Positions 1-5,940 of a DNA stretch of 5,940 nucleotides are shown here, one piece after another. The notes beneath the pieces are model-generated. The model saw only the letters and a program-made list of their open reading frames with translations, did no database searches and had not been told where the DNA came from. Position numbers and translations under genes: made by a program. The DNA comes from Acidimicrobiales bacterium (lineage in GTDB: Bacteria > Actinomycetota > Acidimicrobiia > Acidimicrobiales > SZUA-35), in contig JABDJU010000068.1 of NCBI GenBank assembly GCA_013003325.1, positions 1 to 5,940 of the forward strand. The letters are read 5' to 3'. Each line of letters begins with the position of its first letter. Within the stretch, counting starts at the first letter, position 1.

Positions 1-2181
1 GTGCTGTGCGGCTCGTTCGATCAGGTCTGAGAGCGGTGTTTGGGCGTCGGGGCCGAGTTCGCCCTCGGCTGTCGCGACGGCAAGGGTGGCCAGCTCCAGC
101 TGTGCGCTGGCTTTGGCGATCACGTCGACCAGAGCGTCGCGAGAGCTGATGACGACCTCGACCGCCGCCGCGACGGTTGCTAGCTCTTCCTTGGCCTCGT
201 GGGCTCGGTCGAAGTTGGCTTGGGCTACATCTGCAGCCACCTTGGCGTCGGCTGCCGATGGCGGTTCGGGGCCCAGTGTCGTGGTGAGCTGATCGACCGA
301 GCTTCGGGTGGCAGCGAGGTCTGCGTAGGCAGTGTTGTATCGACTGTTGGCCGAGTCCATCTGGTCTTGGGTCACGAGCTCGTCGGTTTCCTCGGCCGGC
401 CTCGGATGTTCAGGGCTGCCACACACCAGACAAGGCTCGCCCTCGACGAGTTGCTGAGCGAGCCGCGGAGCAACCCCGAGGGCGAAGGCGCGAGCCGTGG
501 CGGCCTGGGCCTCGGCGGCGTCGACGAGTGCGTGTTCGGCTCGATTCAGCTGTTCGTTCAGTGCCGCGAGGCGATCGGCGTTCTCGGCAAGTTGGCGGGC
601 ATCGTTCAACGCGATGGTGAGCTGCGGCAGCTGATCGACGGCGGCCCGGAGCTCGGTCATCCGTTGGTTTGTGACGGCGAGATCGGCGTCGAGTTCGGCC
701 AGCTGACCCCTGGCGTGCTCGAAAGCGGCGGTGATGGCGGCGACGTCAGCCCGAGCTGCATCGCGACAGGTTCCCGCGTGCTCGGCCTTCTCCAGCGGCT
801 CCAGTCCGGTCAGCAGTGATGCCACCTGCTCCGCCGCTGCCTCGGCGTCGGTCATCAGCGCCATCGCCTCGGTCCTGGTCTTGCTCAAGCTGGCGTGTTG
901 TTCGACGTAGTCAGCGTCGGTCTGGCGAGCTCTCGCGAGGTTGGCGCTGACTACAGCGATTCGGGCGAGCAGCTGGTCCCGCTCGTTCGAGCGCCGTATG
1001 GCTTCGTTGACTTCGGGGATGAGCGCAGCCACCGAGACCTGAAGATCGTCGGCCGAAGCCGGCGTGCGGTGTTCGACACCGTTGTCACCGGCGAGCCGCT
1101 CGACCTTCTGCCGGGCTGCGGTGACGGTGGTTCGGGCCTTCTGCTGGTGGGTTTGTTCGATCGTGAGCTGCCGATGGGCTGCGATGACCGGCCTGGCCCG
1201 TCGAGCGAGTTCGGCCGCTGCAGCATTTGCCTCGACCTTCGGACCGAGCTCGTCGAGCTCGAGCTGCTCGCTCTGCAGTTGCGTTCGCAGGGTTACCTTG
1301 GCTGCCAACTCGGTTGCTTGGCCCAGCGCTTCGCTCGCTCGGCGAGTGGCTGAATTCGCCGCCGCCTCAGCGCCCTCGAGCATCGGTAGCACGCGGCGCT
1401 GTACATCGTGGGCGACCGATTCGAGGTTTGCCAAAGTGCCGGCGGTCTCCGATGTTGCGCCCTCGGTCGGAAGCGACAGGACTCCATCGGTTTCAGCTGC
1501 GGCTGCATCGTTGAGCTTGGTGAGAAGCGCCGACGCCTCGGCCTCGATCTCTTCGAACCGGTTTCGGGCTAGGGCAGCGTCTGCTTCGGCCGCTTTGGCG
1601 TCGTCGACGAGGTGCCGGACCGCCGCCTCCACGGTGGCTGTTCCGAACAGGGTTCGGAACAGCTTCTTACGCTCGGCGCTGTTGGCTACCAGGAGCCGCT
1701 TGAACTCGCCCTGAGGCAGCAAGCCGACCCGTTCGAACTGGTCTTGGCTGAGACCGACCAGTTCGGTGCACTGTCGAGTGACGTGATGGATGGACGTGGT
1801 GAGCGGGTTCCAGCCGCTGCGGTCCCACCGATACAGCGCTGCTTGGTTCTTGACCTCGGTGACGCCGGTGCCACGTAGCTTGGGTCGTAGGTGTTTGGGG
1901 GTGCGAACCACCTTCCAACGGGCGTTGGAAGCCCTGAAAACCAGCTCGACCTCACACTTCTGCTTTGGTGAGGCATGCTCGGACCGCACGGTGCCCGCCG
2001 GCCGCATGCCCGGCAGATCGCCGTAAAGGGCGAAGGTGAGGGCATCGAAGATGGTGGTCTTACCCGAACCTGTAGCGCCGGACACGCTGAAGAGGCCCTT
2101 GGTGGCGAGGGCGTCGAAATCGATGACTTCGGTACCGGCGTAGGGGCCGAAGCCGCTGATGGTGAGCCGTTCGAAGTGCAC
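1..2181 (-). CDS. sbcC: Exonuclease subunit SbcC (Rad50-like ATPase), 3' end of gene outside the window
   Basis: This is the SMC/Rad50-type ATPase that partners SbcD in the SbcCD complex, which opens hairpins and trims blocked or broken DNA ends in the cytoplasm. Reading leftward from GTG at 2181 gives 727 codons with no stop down to base 1, so the C-terminal coil and the Walker B/signature half are missing. The N-terminus (HFERLTISGFGPY) is typical of SbcC. Walker A GATGSGKT is at residues 35-42 (K41), and the Q-loop region FERVGLLPQGEF, very characteristic of SbcC, is at 149-160. A long Ala/Glu/Leu/Arg-rich coiled coil follows, interrupted by the zinc hook CLVCGSPEHP at 584-593 (C584, C587). 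The start overlaps the sbcD stop by one base and has a GGAGG site 10 bases upstream, so the genes are co-transcribed and probably translationally coupled. Identification is firm from the motifs plus the sbcD neighbour. Total length cannot be seen. Confidence 0.95.
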   Translation of the reverse strand, partial: MHFERLTISGFGPYAGTEVIDFDALATKGLFSVSGATGSGKTTIFDALTFALYGDLPGMRPAGTVRSEHASPKQKCEVELVFRASNARWKVVRTPKHLRPKLRGTGVTEVKNQAALYRWDRSGWNPLTTSIHHVTRQCTELVGLSQDQFERVGLLPQGEFKRLLVANSAERKKLFRTLFGTATVEAAVRHLVDDAKAAEADAALARNRFEEIEAEASALLTKLNDAAAAETDGVLSLPTEGATSETAGTLANLESVAHDVQRRVLPMLEGAEAAANSATRRASEALGQATELAAKVTLRTQLQSEQLELDELGPKVEANAAAAELARRARPVIAAHRQLTIEQTHQQKARTTVTAARQKVERLAGDNGVEHRTPASADDLQVSVAALIPEVNEAIRRSNERDQLLARIAVVSANLARARQTDADYVEQHASLSKTRTEAMALMTDAEAAAEQVASLLTGLEPLEKAEHAGTCRDAARADVAAITAAFEHARGQLAELDADLAVTNQRMTELRAAVDQLPQLTIALNDARQLAENADRLAALNEQLNRAEHALVDAAEAQAATARAFALGVAPRLAQQLVEGEPCLVCGSPEHPRPAEETDELVTQDQMDSANSRYNTAYADLAATRSSVDQLTTTLGPEPPSAADAKVAADVAQANFDRAHEAKEELATVAAAVEVVISSRDALVDVIAKASAQLELATLAVATAEGELGPDAQTPLSDLIERAAQH

Positions 2182-3452
2182 TATGCCACTTCCTCCGCTG
2201 GGCCCATGTCGCCGGTTTCGCCGAGCGAAAACACGAACTGGCCCTGAGCCGGTTCGTCGGCGGTGGCTGTGTAGTCACGGTCCGGCTCGGGTGAGGCCGG
2301 CGCCACAACCCCCACGTCGGCGCCGGCAGCGGCGAGCGCGTTGGTGATCATGGCGAACTGCTCGGTGTCGGCGGGACCGCCGGTCACGGTTTCGAGAAAT
2401 GCGGTGACATCGTCGGCCAGTGTTCTGGCGGTTGCGCCACCGCCGGGTCGGGCCGAGGTCCGGACGGCCAGATTGACCAATTTGAGTTCGATTATGTGCG
2501 GGAACACCTTTTCGAGCCGGCGCTTGGCGTCCCGGACTGTCGAGGTGTCGGTCAGTTCGACCCTGATCAGGCTGTCGGCGTCGGGATCGGCACTGAGCAG
2601 GTTCTCAAAGGTGTCTCGGACCGTTCGGACGCGTTTGCCGATAGGGACGTCGAGCAGCTCGATCGCACAGCGACCCTCGGTATCCATGTCGACCAGGACC
2701 ACTGACTTCTGCTCGGTCTCGCTGAACGAGTAGGGAAGCGGTGTGCCCGAGTACCGGACGGTGTCGGATCCGCCGACCGTCTGCGGTTTGTGGAGATGGC
2801 CGAGCGCGCTGTAGCTGAACCTCTTGAACACGTCGGCGCCGATGTGATCCGAACCTCCGACCGAGGCCACCGGTGTGCGCTCCGAGTCCGATCCCTGCGC
2901 CCCTGCGATGAACCCGTGGGCGATCGACAACGAACGCATGCCCGACGGAATGGCTGCCAGTGCTGCTTCGGCGCAGGTCGTGACCACCCGGTTGTGGCTG
3001 AACGGACCTTCGGTCGGGTCGAGCAGAGAAAAGCCGGGCGGCATCATACGAGGGTCGAGGAAGGGGATGGCGGCAATGGCGAGGGGCCCATCGCAGTAGT
3101 GCCGGACAACGACGTCGGCCCCGTCGGGATAGCCGCCCCGCAGGATCAGCCCGTTGGTTTCTGTGAACGCCGAGTACATCGCCACCCGGTCGGCCGAGTC
3201 GTGGTTGCCCGAGATCGCAGCTACCTCGATACCGGCCTGGTTGAGCTGATTGATCGCGTGATTGAAGGCCCGAATCGCCTCGGCCGGGGGTTGGGTGCGG
3301 TCGTAGATGTCGCCGGAGATGACCACCAGTTCGGCCTCGGTGTCGATCGCGGTGGTCACGAACCACGTGAGGAAGGCCTCTTGATCGGGCAGCAACCCGT
3401 AGGTGCCAAACGAGCGGCCCAAATGCCAGTCGGAGGTGTGCAAGATTCGCAT
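2181..3452 (-). CDS. sbcD: Exonuclease subunit SbcD (Mre11-like metallophosphoesterase)
   Basis: This is the nuclease subunit of SbcCD, a Mn-dependent double-strand exonuclease and single-strand endonuclease. The 423-residue length is close to the family norm of about 400. All the phosphoesterase motifs are visible: SDWH at 7-10 (D8, H10), GDIYDR at 47-52 (D48), GNHD at 82-85 (N83, H84), AHG with H179, and GHLH at 218-221. These supply the two-metal site. After about residue 270 comes the C-terminal capping region, then a low-complexity Ala/Pro/Asp/Glu tail from about 380 that is probably flexible. The ATG at 3452 is chosen because MRILHTSDWHLGR is the canonical SbcD N-terminus. No clear Shine-Dalgarno sequence precedes it, so a leaderless or weakly led transcript is possible. 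It is the first gene of the sbcD-sbcC pair and is transcribed away from oleA. Confidence 0.97.
   Translation of the reverse strand: MRILHTSDWHLGRSFGTYGLLPDQEAFLTWFVTTAIDTEAELVVISGDIYDRTQPPAEAIRAFNHAINQLNQAGIEVAAISGNHDSADRVAMYSAFTETNGLILRGGYPDGADVVVRHYCDGPLAIAAIPFLDPRMMPPGFSLLDPTEGPFSHNRVVTTCAEAALAAIPSGMRSLSIAHGFIAGAQGSDSERTPVASVGGSDHIGADVFKRFSYSALGHLHKPQTVGGSDTVRYSGTPLPYSFSETEQKSVVLVDMDTEGRCAIELLDVPIGKRVRTVRDTFENLLSADPDADSLIRVELTDTSTVRDAKRRLEKVFPHIIELKLVNLAVRTSARPGGGATARTLADDVTAFLETVTGGPADTEQFAMITNALAAAGADVGVVAPASPEPDRDYTATADEPAQGQFVFSLGETGDMGPAEEVA
2192..2196 (-). promoter_or_regulatory. Shine-Dalgarno site deciding the GTG start of sbcC
   Basis: GGAGG on the minus strand lies inside the last codons of sbcD and ends 10 bases before the GTG at 2181. 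It supports the non-ATG start and the TAGTG overlap over any internal ATG. The next conserved residues (the beta strand before Walker A) begin almost at once, so a later start would truncate the ATPase fold. Confidence 0.7.
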
Positions 3453-3515
3453 TCGTCAAGCATGACCAGGGGGTGTGACAGAGTCGTGGATGGTGCCGAG
3501 CGTGAAATCTTGGTG

Positions 3516-3567
3516 GCAGGGGCCGGTCGGCCGGGATTGCCCGCCGCGTGGCCGACCTGGCCCCTGC
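3516..3567. repeat. Long imperfect inverted repeat / stem-loop
   Basis: The left arm (3516-3532, GCAGGGGCCGGTCGGCC) pairs with the right arm (3550-3567) over 17 base pairs, with a single unpaired base in the right arm. The loop is 17 bases. The arms are almost entirely G/C, so the structure would be very stable as RNA or single-stranded DNA. The right arm is followed on the plus strand by AAATGGG and the minus-strand exit has no T run, which argues against an intrinsic terminator. It could be an mRNA leader structure, a protein-binding dyad or a dispersed palindromic repeat copy. The sequence alone does not decide. Confidence 0.7.
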
Positions 3568-3571
3568 AAAT

Positions 3572-3597
3572 GGGTGGCGAAGGGAGGTTCGCCGCCT
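3572..3597. repeat. Short inverted repeat / hairpin
   Basis: GGCGAA (3576-3581) and TTCGCC (3588-3593) form a perfect 6-bp stem around the loop GGGAGG. The stem extends to about 10 bp through 3572-3575 with 3594-3597 if two G-U pairs are allowed. It begins five bases after the larger stem-loop ends. The purine loop GGGAGG resembles a Shine-Dalgarno sequence but no start codon lies at a useful distance. Confidence 0.5.
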
Positions 3598-3599
3598 TG

Positions 3600-3617
3600 A
3601 TAGTGTTCGGTCACTAT
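3600..3617. promoter_or_regulatory. Candidate operator: 18-bp dyad ATAGTG-N6-CACTAT
   Basis: ATAGTG and CACTAT are perfect inverted 6-mers around TTCGGT, and the central CG also matches, so 7 of 9 half-site positions are symmetric. It is more A/T-rich than its surroundings and overlaps a TTGATA hexamer (3597-3602) that could act as a -35 element, although no good -10 lies 16-18 bases downstream. Size and symmetry suit a dimeric repressor such as a TetR-type protein, but no regulator gene is in the window, so this is inference. Confidence 0.35.
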
Positions 3618-3697
3618 TCGCAATTGGTTGAGGAATCGATTGGAGATTTCTCATCGCCCCGTAAACCTTGTCCTGGCCGGTGAGGGTTTTCGCCGCC

Positions 3698-3703
3698 TAC
3701 GCT
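3698..3703 (+). promoter_or_regulatory. Candidate -10 element for oleA
   Basis: TACGCT fits the actinobacterial TAnnnT -10 pattern and would place transcription start near 3710, leaving a leader of about 25 bases that includes the GAGAGG ribosome site. No recognisable -35 hexamer sits 16-19 bases upstream, so the call is weak. Confidence 0.22.
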
Positions 3704-3724
3704 GCGAGACTGCGGTTTCGACCC

Positions 3725-3730
3725 GAGAGG
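3725..3730 (+). promoter_or_regulatory. Ribosome binding site deciding the oleA start
   Basis: GAGAGG ends five bases before ATG 3736. It favours this start over the in-frame TTG at 3628, which would add 36 residues with no resemblance to the start of the OleA fold. Confidence 0.55.
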
Positions 3731-3735
3731 CCCCT

Positions 3736-4761
3736 ATGACCGACGCAACCAACGCCAACTTCAGTTTCGATGACGTCGGTGTGGTGTCAGCGGTTCGGGT
3801 TGAGGGTCATGAGGTCGTTTCGTCGGAGGCGATCGACTCTCAGCTGGCTCCGTTCTACAGCCGGGGAGGTGCTCGGCCAGGTTTGCTCGATCGTCTGGCC
3901 GGAGTACACGAGCGGCGCCAGTGGAACGTCGGGTTCACCTTCGCCGATGCGTCGGCGGCCGCCGGTGAGCAGGCGATCAGCGACGCCGGCATCGACCGCA
4001 GCCGGATAGGCCTATTGATCGATAGCTCGGTCTGTCGGGCCCGGCTCGAGCCCTCGACCGCGGTCACTGTCCACCACATGCTCGGCCTGTCGCCGACGTG
4101 CATGAACTACGACATTTCCAACGCCTGTCTCGGCTTCCTCAACGGGATGCACCTGGCGGGAATGATGATCGAGAGCGGCCTGATCGAATACGCGCTGGTG
4201 GTCGACGGCGAGGGTACCCGCGAGATCCACCGCAACACGATTGACCGACTCAACGACAGCGGCGAGACCGCCGAGGACTTCTCGGAGAACTTCGCCTCGC
4301 TGACCTTGGGTTCGGGAGCGGCGGCGATGGTGCTCGGCAAACACAGCGCCAACCCGGGAAGCCACGCCGTGCTCAAGGGATTCTTCCGAGCCGAGAGTCG
4401 CCACCACGACCTCTGTGTCGGGTCGTTGGAGAACATGCGCACCGACGCCCGGGCCTTGCTCGACGCCGGTACCGAACTCGCCAAGGTGGCGTGGGACTAC
4501 GCCGACACCGCCGACTGGCTCGACATGGACCGCTACATCCTTCACCAGGTGTCGAAGGTGCACCACGCTGCAATGATCGATGTGCTGGGGATCGACCCCG
4601 AGCGGGCCCCGCTCACATTCCCGAACTTTGGCAACATCGGTCCGGCCGCAATCCCGTTCACCCTGGCCCACTACTCCGACACGCTGTCCGACGGCGACCG
4701 CGTGTTGTGCATGGGCATCGGATCAGGTCTCAACGCCGGCGTGCTCGAACTGGTCTGGTAG
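3736..4761 (+). CDS. oleA: OleA: acyl-CoA condensing enzyme of long-chain olefin synthesis (thiolase / KAS III fold)
   Basis: OleA joins two fatty acyl-CoAs head to head by a non-decarboxylative Claisen condensation to give a 2-alkyl-3-keto acid, the first step of the olefin pathway. From ATG 3736 the protein is 341 residues, normal for the family. The catalytic cysteine is C131 in ISNACLGF, followed by H270 in ILHQVSK and N300 in FPNFGNIGP. E105 in RLEPSTAV matches the glutamate OleA uses for deprotonation. Spacings (E to C 26, H to N 30) agree with my recollection of Xanthomonas OleA (E117, C143, H285, N315). The glycine-rich end MGIGSGLNAGVLELVW is intact, so TAG 4761 is a natural terminus. 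The EPS glutamate motif and the oleBC neighbour separate it from ordinary FabH. It is cytoplasmic, the first gene of its operon, and divergent from sbcD. Confidence 0.92.
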   Translation: MTDATNANFSFDDVGVVSAVRVEGHEVVSSEAIDSQLAPFYSRGGARPGLLDRLAGVHERRQWNVGFTFADASAAAGEQAISDAGIDRSRIGLLIDSSVCRARLEPSTAVTVHHMLGLSPTCMNYDISNACLGFLNGMHLAGMMIESGLIEYALVVDGEGTREIHRNTIDRLNDSGETAEDFSENFASLTLGSGAAAMVLGKHSANPGSHAVLKGFFRAESRHHDLCVGSLENMRTDARALLDAGTELAKVAWDYADTADWLDMDRYILHQVSKVHHAAMIDVLGIDPERAPLTFPNFGNIGPAAIPFTLAHYSDTLSDGDRVLCMGIGSGLNAGVLELVW

Positions 4762-5940
4762 GTGGCACGACAGCCGTCGCAACCCGCCGAGCTGCCACCT
4801 GGTCTGCACGGCCTCGAGCGGTCGTGGTCGCGGTTGGTGCAGGTTCCCGACCTGGACGGTCAGGCACGCACATTCCACGTACTCGACTCCCAGGCCGGCG
4901 TCGACGCAGAAGCCGAACTCACGGTGCTGTGCGTGCATGGCAATCCGTCGTGGTCGTACCTCTGGCGTGAAGTAGTTCGCACTGCTCCGCCCGGGATCCG
5001 GGTGGTCGCTCCGGATCACCTCAACATGGGGTTCTCTGAGCGAACAGGGTCCGACCGTATGCTCGCCGATCGGGTTTCAGATCTCTGCGCCCTCACCGAC
5101 GAGCTGGGGATCGACGGACCGGTGATCACGCTGGCCCACGACTGGGGTGGTCCGATCTCGATCGGCTGGGCCCTGTCTCATCTACCGCAGTTGAAGGGTG
5201 TAGTCCTCACCAACACCGCCGTTGCCCAGCCCGATTCCGGTTCTCCGCCAAAGCTGATCACCACAGCCGGCTCGGCCGCGCTGCTGCGGACCCTCACCGA
5301 ACGAACCGCAGCCTTCATCCGAGCTGGCCTGGCCTTGTCCAGACCGCAGCCACCGGCCGAAGTGAGGGATGGCTTTCTGGCCCCCTACCGCAGAGCGGCG
5401 CAACGGACAGGGATCCGCGCGTTCGTCGCCGACATCCCCCTCCGCTCCGATCACCCGTCCTTCGCGACCCTCGAAGGAATCGCCGATGGAACAAAACATC
5501 TCATCGACGTCCCCGCGCTGCTGCTGTGGGGCACCCGTGATCCGGTCTTTGGTGAGCAGTACCTCCACGATCTCGAAGACCGTTTGCCTCACGCCGACGT
5601 GCACCGCTTCGTCGGCGCCGGCCACTTCGTCACCGAGGACGCGCCGGTCGCCGACGCATTCTGGGACTGGGTTCGCGCCGACACCCGCCCCAATCGATCT
5701 CAGCTTGTCGCCGCTGAGCCATTGCTGCGAGCCGACATCGCGGTGCCCCGTCTTGTGGTCGAGCGATACGACGACCGGTGGCGCCACATCGACAGCGAGA
5801 CCTTCGTCGAACGAACCCATAGCGTCGCCCGCGGTTTGGCGGCGATCGGGGTTCGCCCGGGTGACCGGGTGGCAACCCTGATTCCGCCCGGGATCGATCT
5901 CACCGTGGTGCTCTATGCCTGCTGGCAGGCTGGATTCACG
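4762..5940 (+). CDS. oleBC: OleBC fusion: beta-lactone decarboxylase (OleB) joined to beta-lactone synthetase (OleC), truncated by the window edge
   Basis: 393 codons are open to the last base, so the gene continues to the right. Residues about 20-305 form an alpha/beta-hydrolase of the haloalkane-dehalogenase superfamily: HGNPSWSYLWR at 59-69 (oxyanion side), nucleophile D127 in AHDWGG, acid D260 in GTRDPVF and base H288 in GAGHF. This is OleB, which decarboxylates a cis-beta-lactone to a cis-alkene. A linker (about 305-330) leads to the N-terminus of an AMP-binding enzyme (RWRHIDSETFVERTHSVARGL, then GVRPGDRVA), matching OleC, which adenylates the beta-hydroxy acid and closes the lactone. 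The P-loop and adenylation motifs lie beyond the edge. The start is taken as GTG 4762, directly after the oleA TAG; no strong ribosome site is visible, so coupled re-initiation is likely. GTG 4837 is possible but would cut into the conserved WSRLVQVP segment. A lone dehalogenase is unlikely given oleA and the fused ligase. Confidence 0.88.
   Translation, partial: MARQPSQPAELPPGLHGLERSWSRLVQVPDLDGQARTFHVLDSQAGVDAEAELTVLCVHGNPSWSYLWREVVRTAPPGIRVVAPDHLNMGFSERTGSDRMLADRVSDLCALTDELGIDGPVITLAHDWGGPISIGWALSHLPQLKGVVLTNTAVAQPDSGSPPKLITTAGSAALLRTLTERTAAFIRAGLALSRPQPPAEVRDGFLAPYRRAAQRTGIRAFVADIPLRSDHPSFATLEGIADGTKHLIDVPALLLWGTRDPVFGEQYLHDLEDRLPHADVHRFVGAGHFVTEDAPVADAFWDWVRADTRPNRSQLVAAEPLLRADIAVPRLVVERYDDRWRHIDSETFVERTHSVARGLAAIGVRPGDRVATLIPPGIDLTVVLYACWQAGFT

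Larger units (their letters stand above)
3453..3735. other. Divergent intergenic region between sbcD and oleA
   Basis: These 283 bases separate two divergent genes and must hold promoters for both. No convincing coding sequence is present. An open frame does extend the oleA frame upstream to TTG 3628, but its residues do not look like part of the enzyme. The region contains three successive inverted repeats, listed separately, all nearer to the middle than to either start codon. No uridine-rich tract follows any of them on either strand, so they are not standard intrinsic terminators. Confidence 0.8.

Noticed and set aside
1247..1275. Repeated GAGCTC motifs as a possible DNA repeat
   Set aside because: They encode Leu-Glu-Leu-Asp-Glu-Leu in the SbcC coiled coil and are explained by codon use.
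199..1714. Long plus-strand open frames (199-819, 895-1353, 1064-1714)
   Set aside because: They lie opposite sbcC, whose frame carries Walker A, the Q-loop and the zinc hook. Their translations are skewed Ser/Arg/Gly/Val-rich complements of the coiled coil, as expected in GC-rich DNA.
3516..3597. Intrinsic terminator
   Set aside because: The hairpins lack a following T run on either strand and lie between divergent genes, where no transcript is expected to end.
2605..3654. 349-codon minus-strand frame overlapping sbcD and the intergenic region
   Set aside because: It is a shifted frame of sbcD with an Arg/Pro/His-rich composition and no domain. The phosphoesterase motifs are all in the 2181-3452 frame.
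2790..3683. 297-codon plus-strand frame
   Set aside because: It is antisense to sbcD, with low-complexity Gly/Arg/Val composition and no recognisable motif.
3628..3735. N-terminal extension of OleA from TTG 3628
   Set aside because: The extra 36 residues do not resemble the OleA start, and ATG 3736 has a GAGAGG site at good spacing.
4012..4671. 219-codon minus-strand frame
   Set aside because: It is antisense to oleA, Val/Gly/His-rich and without a domain.
4762..5690. Stand-alone haloalkane dehalogenase
   Set aside because: The triad motifs fit that superfamily, but the adjacent oleA and the in-frame AMP-binding domain point to OleB.
5182..5881. Minus-strand 5182-5820 and plus-strand 5369-5881 frames
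   Set aside because: Both overlap the oleBC frame, which holds the catalytic D260 and H288 and the start of the AMP-binding domain.

Overview
The window is GC-rich bacterial DNA (about 60-65% GC by eye) with strong third-position G/C, GTG starts and tightly packed genes. Together with an OleB-OleC fusion, the arrangement known from actinobacterial olefin clusters such as that of Micrococcus, this suggests a high-GC actinobacterium. The exact lineage cannot be fixed from this sequence; Acidimicrobiia-like taxa are a guess.

Left half (1-3452, minus strand): a two-gene sbcD-sbcC operon. sbcD is complete. sbcC starts with GTG inside the sbcD stop (TAGTG, one shared base) and runs off the left edge, so 727 N-terminal codons are present, including Walker A, the Q-loop region and the CxxC zinc hook. 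The two products form the SbcCD (Mre11-Rad50 type) DNA-end-processing nuclease.

Middle (3453-3735): a 283-bp divergent intergenic region with no convincing gene. It holds three consecutive dyad-symmetric elements (3516-3567, 3572-3597, 3600-3617), a candidate -10 box and a Shine-Dalgarno-like sequence for the rightward gene.

Right half (3736-5940, plus strand): the start of a long-chain olefin (ole) cluster. oleA, a thiolase-fold enzyme for head-to-head condensation of acyl-CoAs, is complete. It is followed with no intervening base by an oleBC fusion: a haloalkane-dehalogenase-like beta-lactone decarboxylase joined to an AMP-forming beta-lactone synthetase. The fusion continues beyond the right edge. 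In the known pathway OleA makes a beta-keto acid, OleD (not in this window, possibly downstream) reduces it, OleC closes a beta-lactone and OleB decarboxylates it to a cis-alkene. oleA and oleBC lie in the same reading frame, separated by a single TAG.

No RNA genes, mobile elements or CRISPR arrays were seen. Gene functions here belong to known families. The most unusual points are the TAG-only junction between oleA and oleBC and the structured divergent intergenic region.
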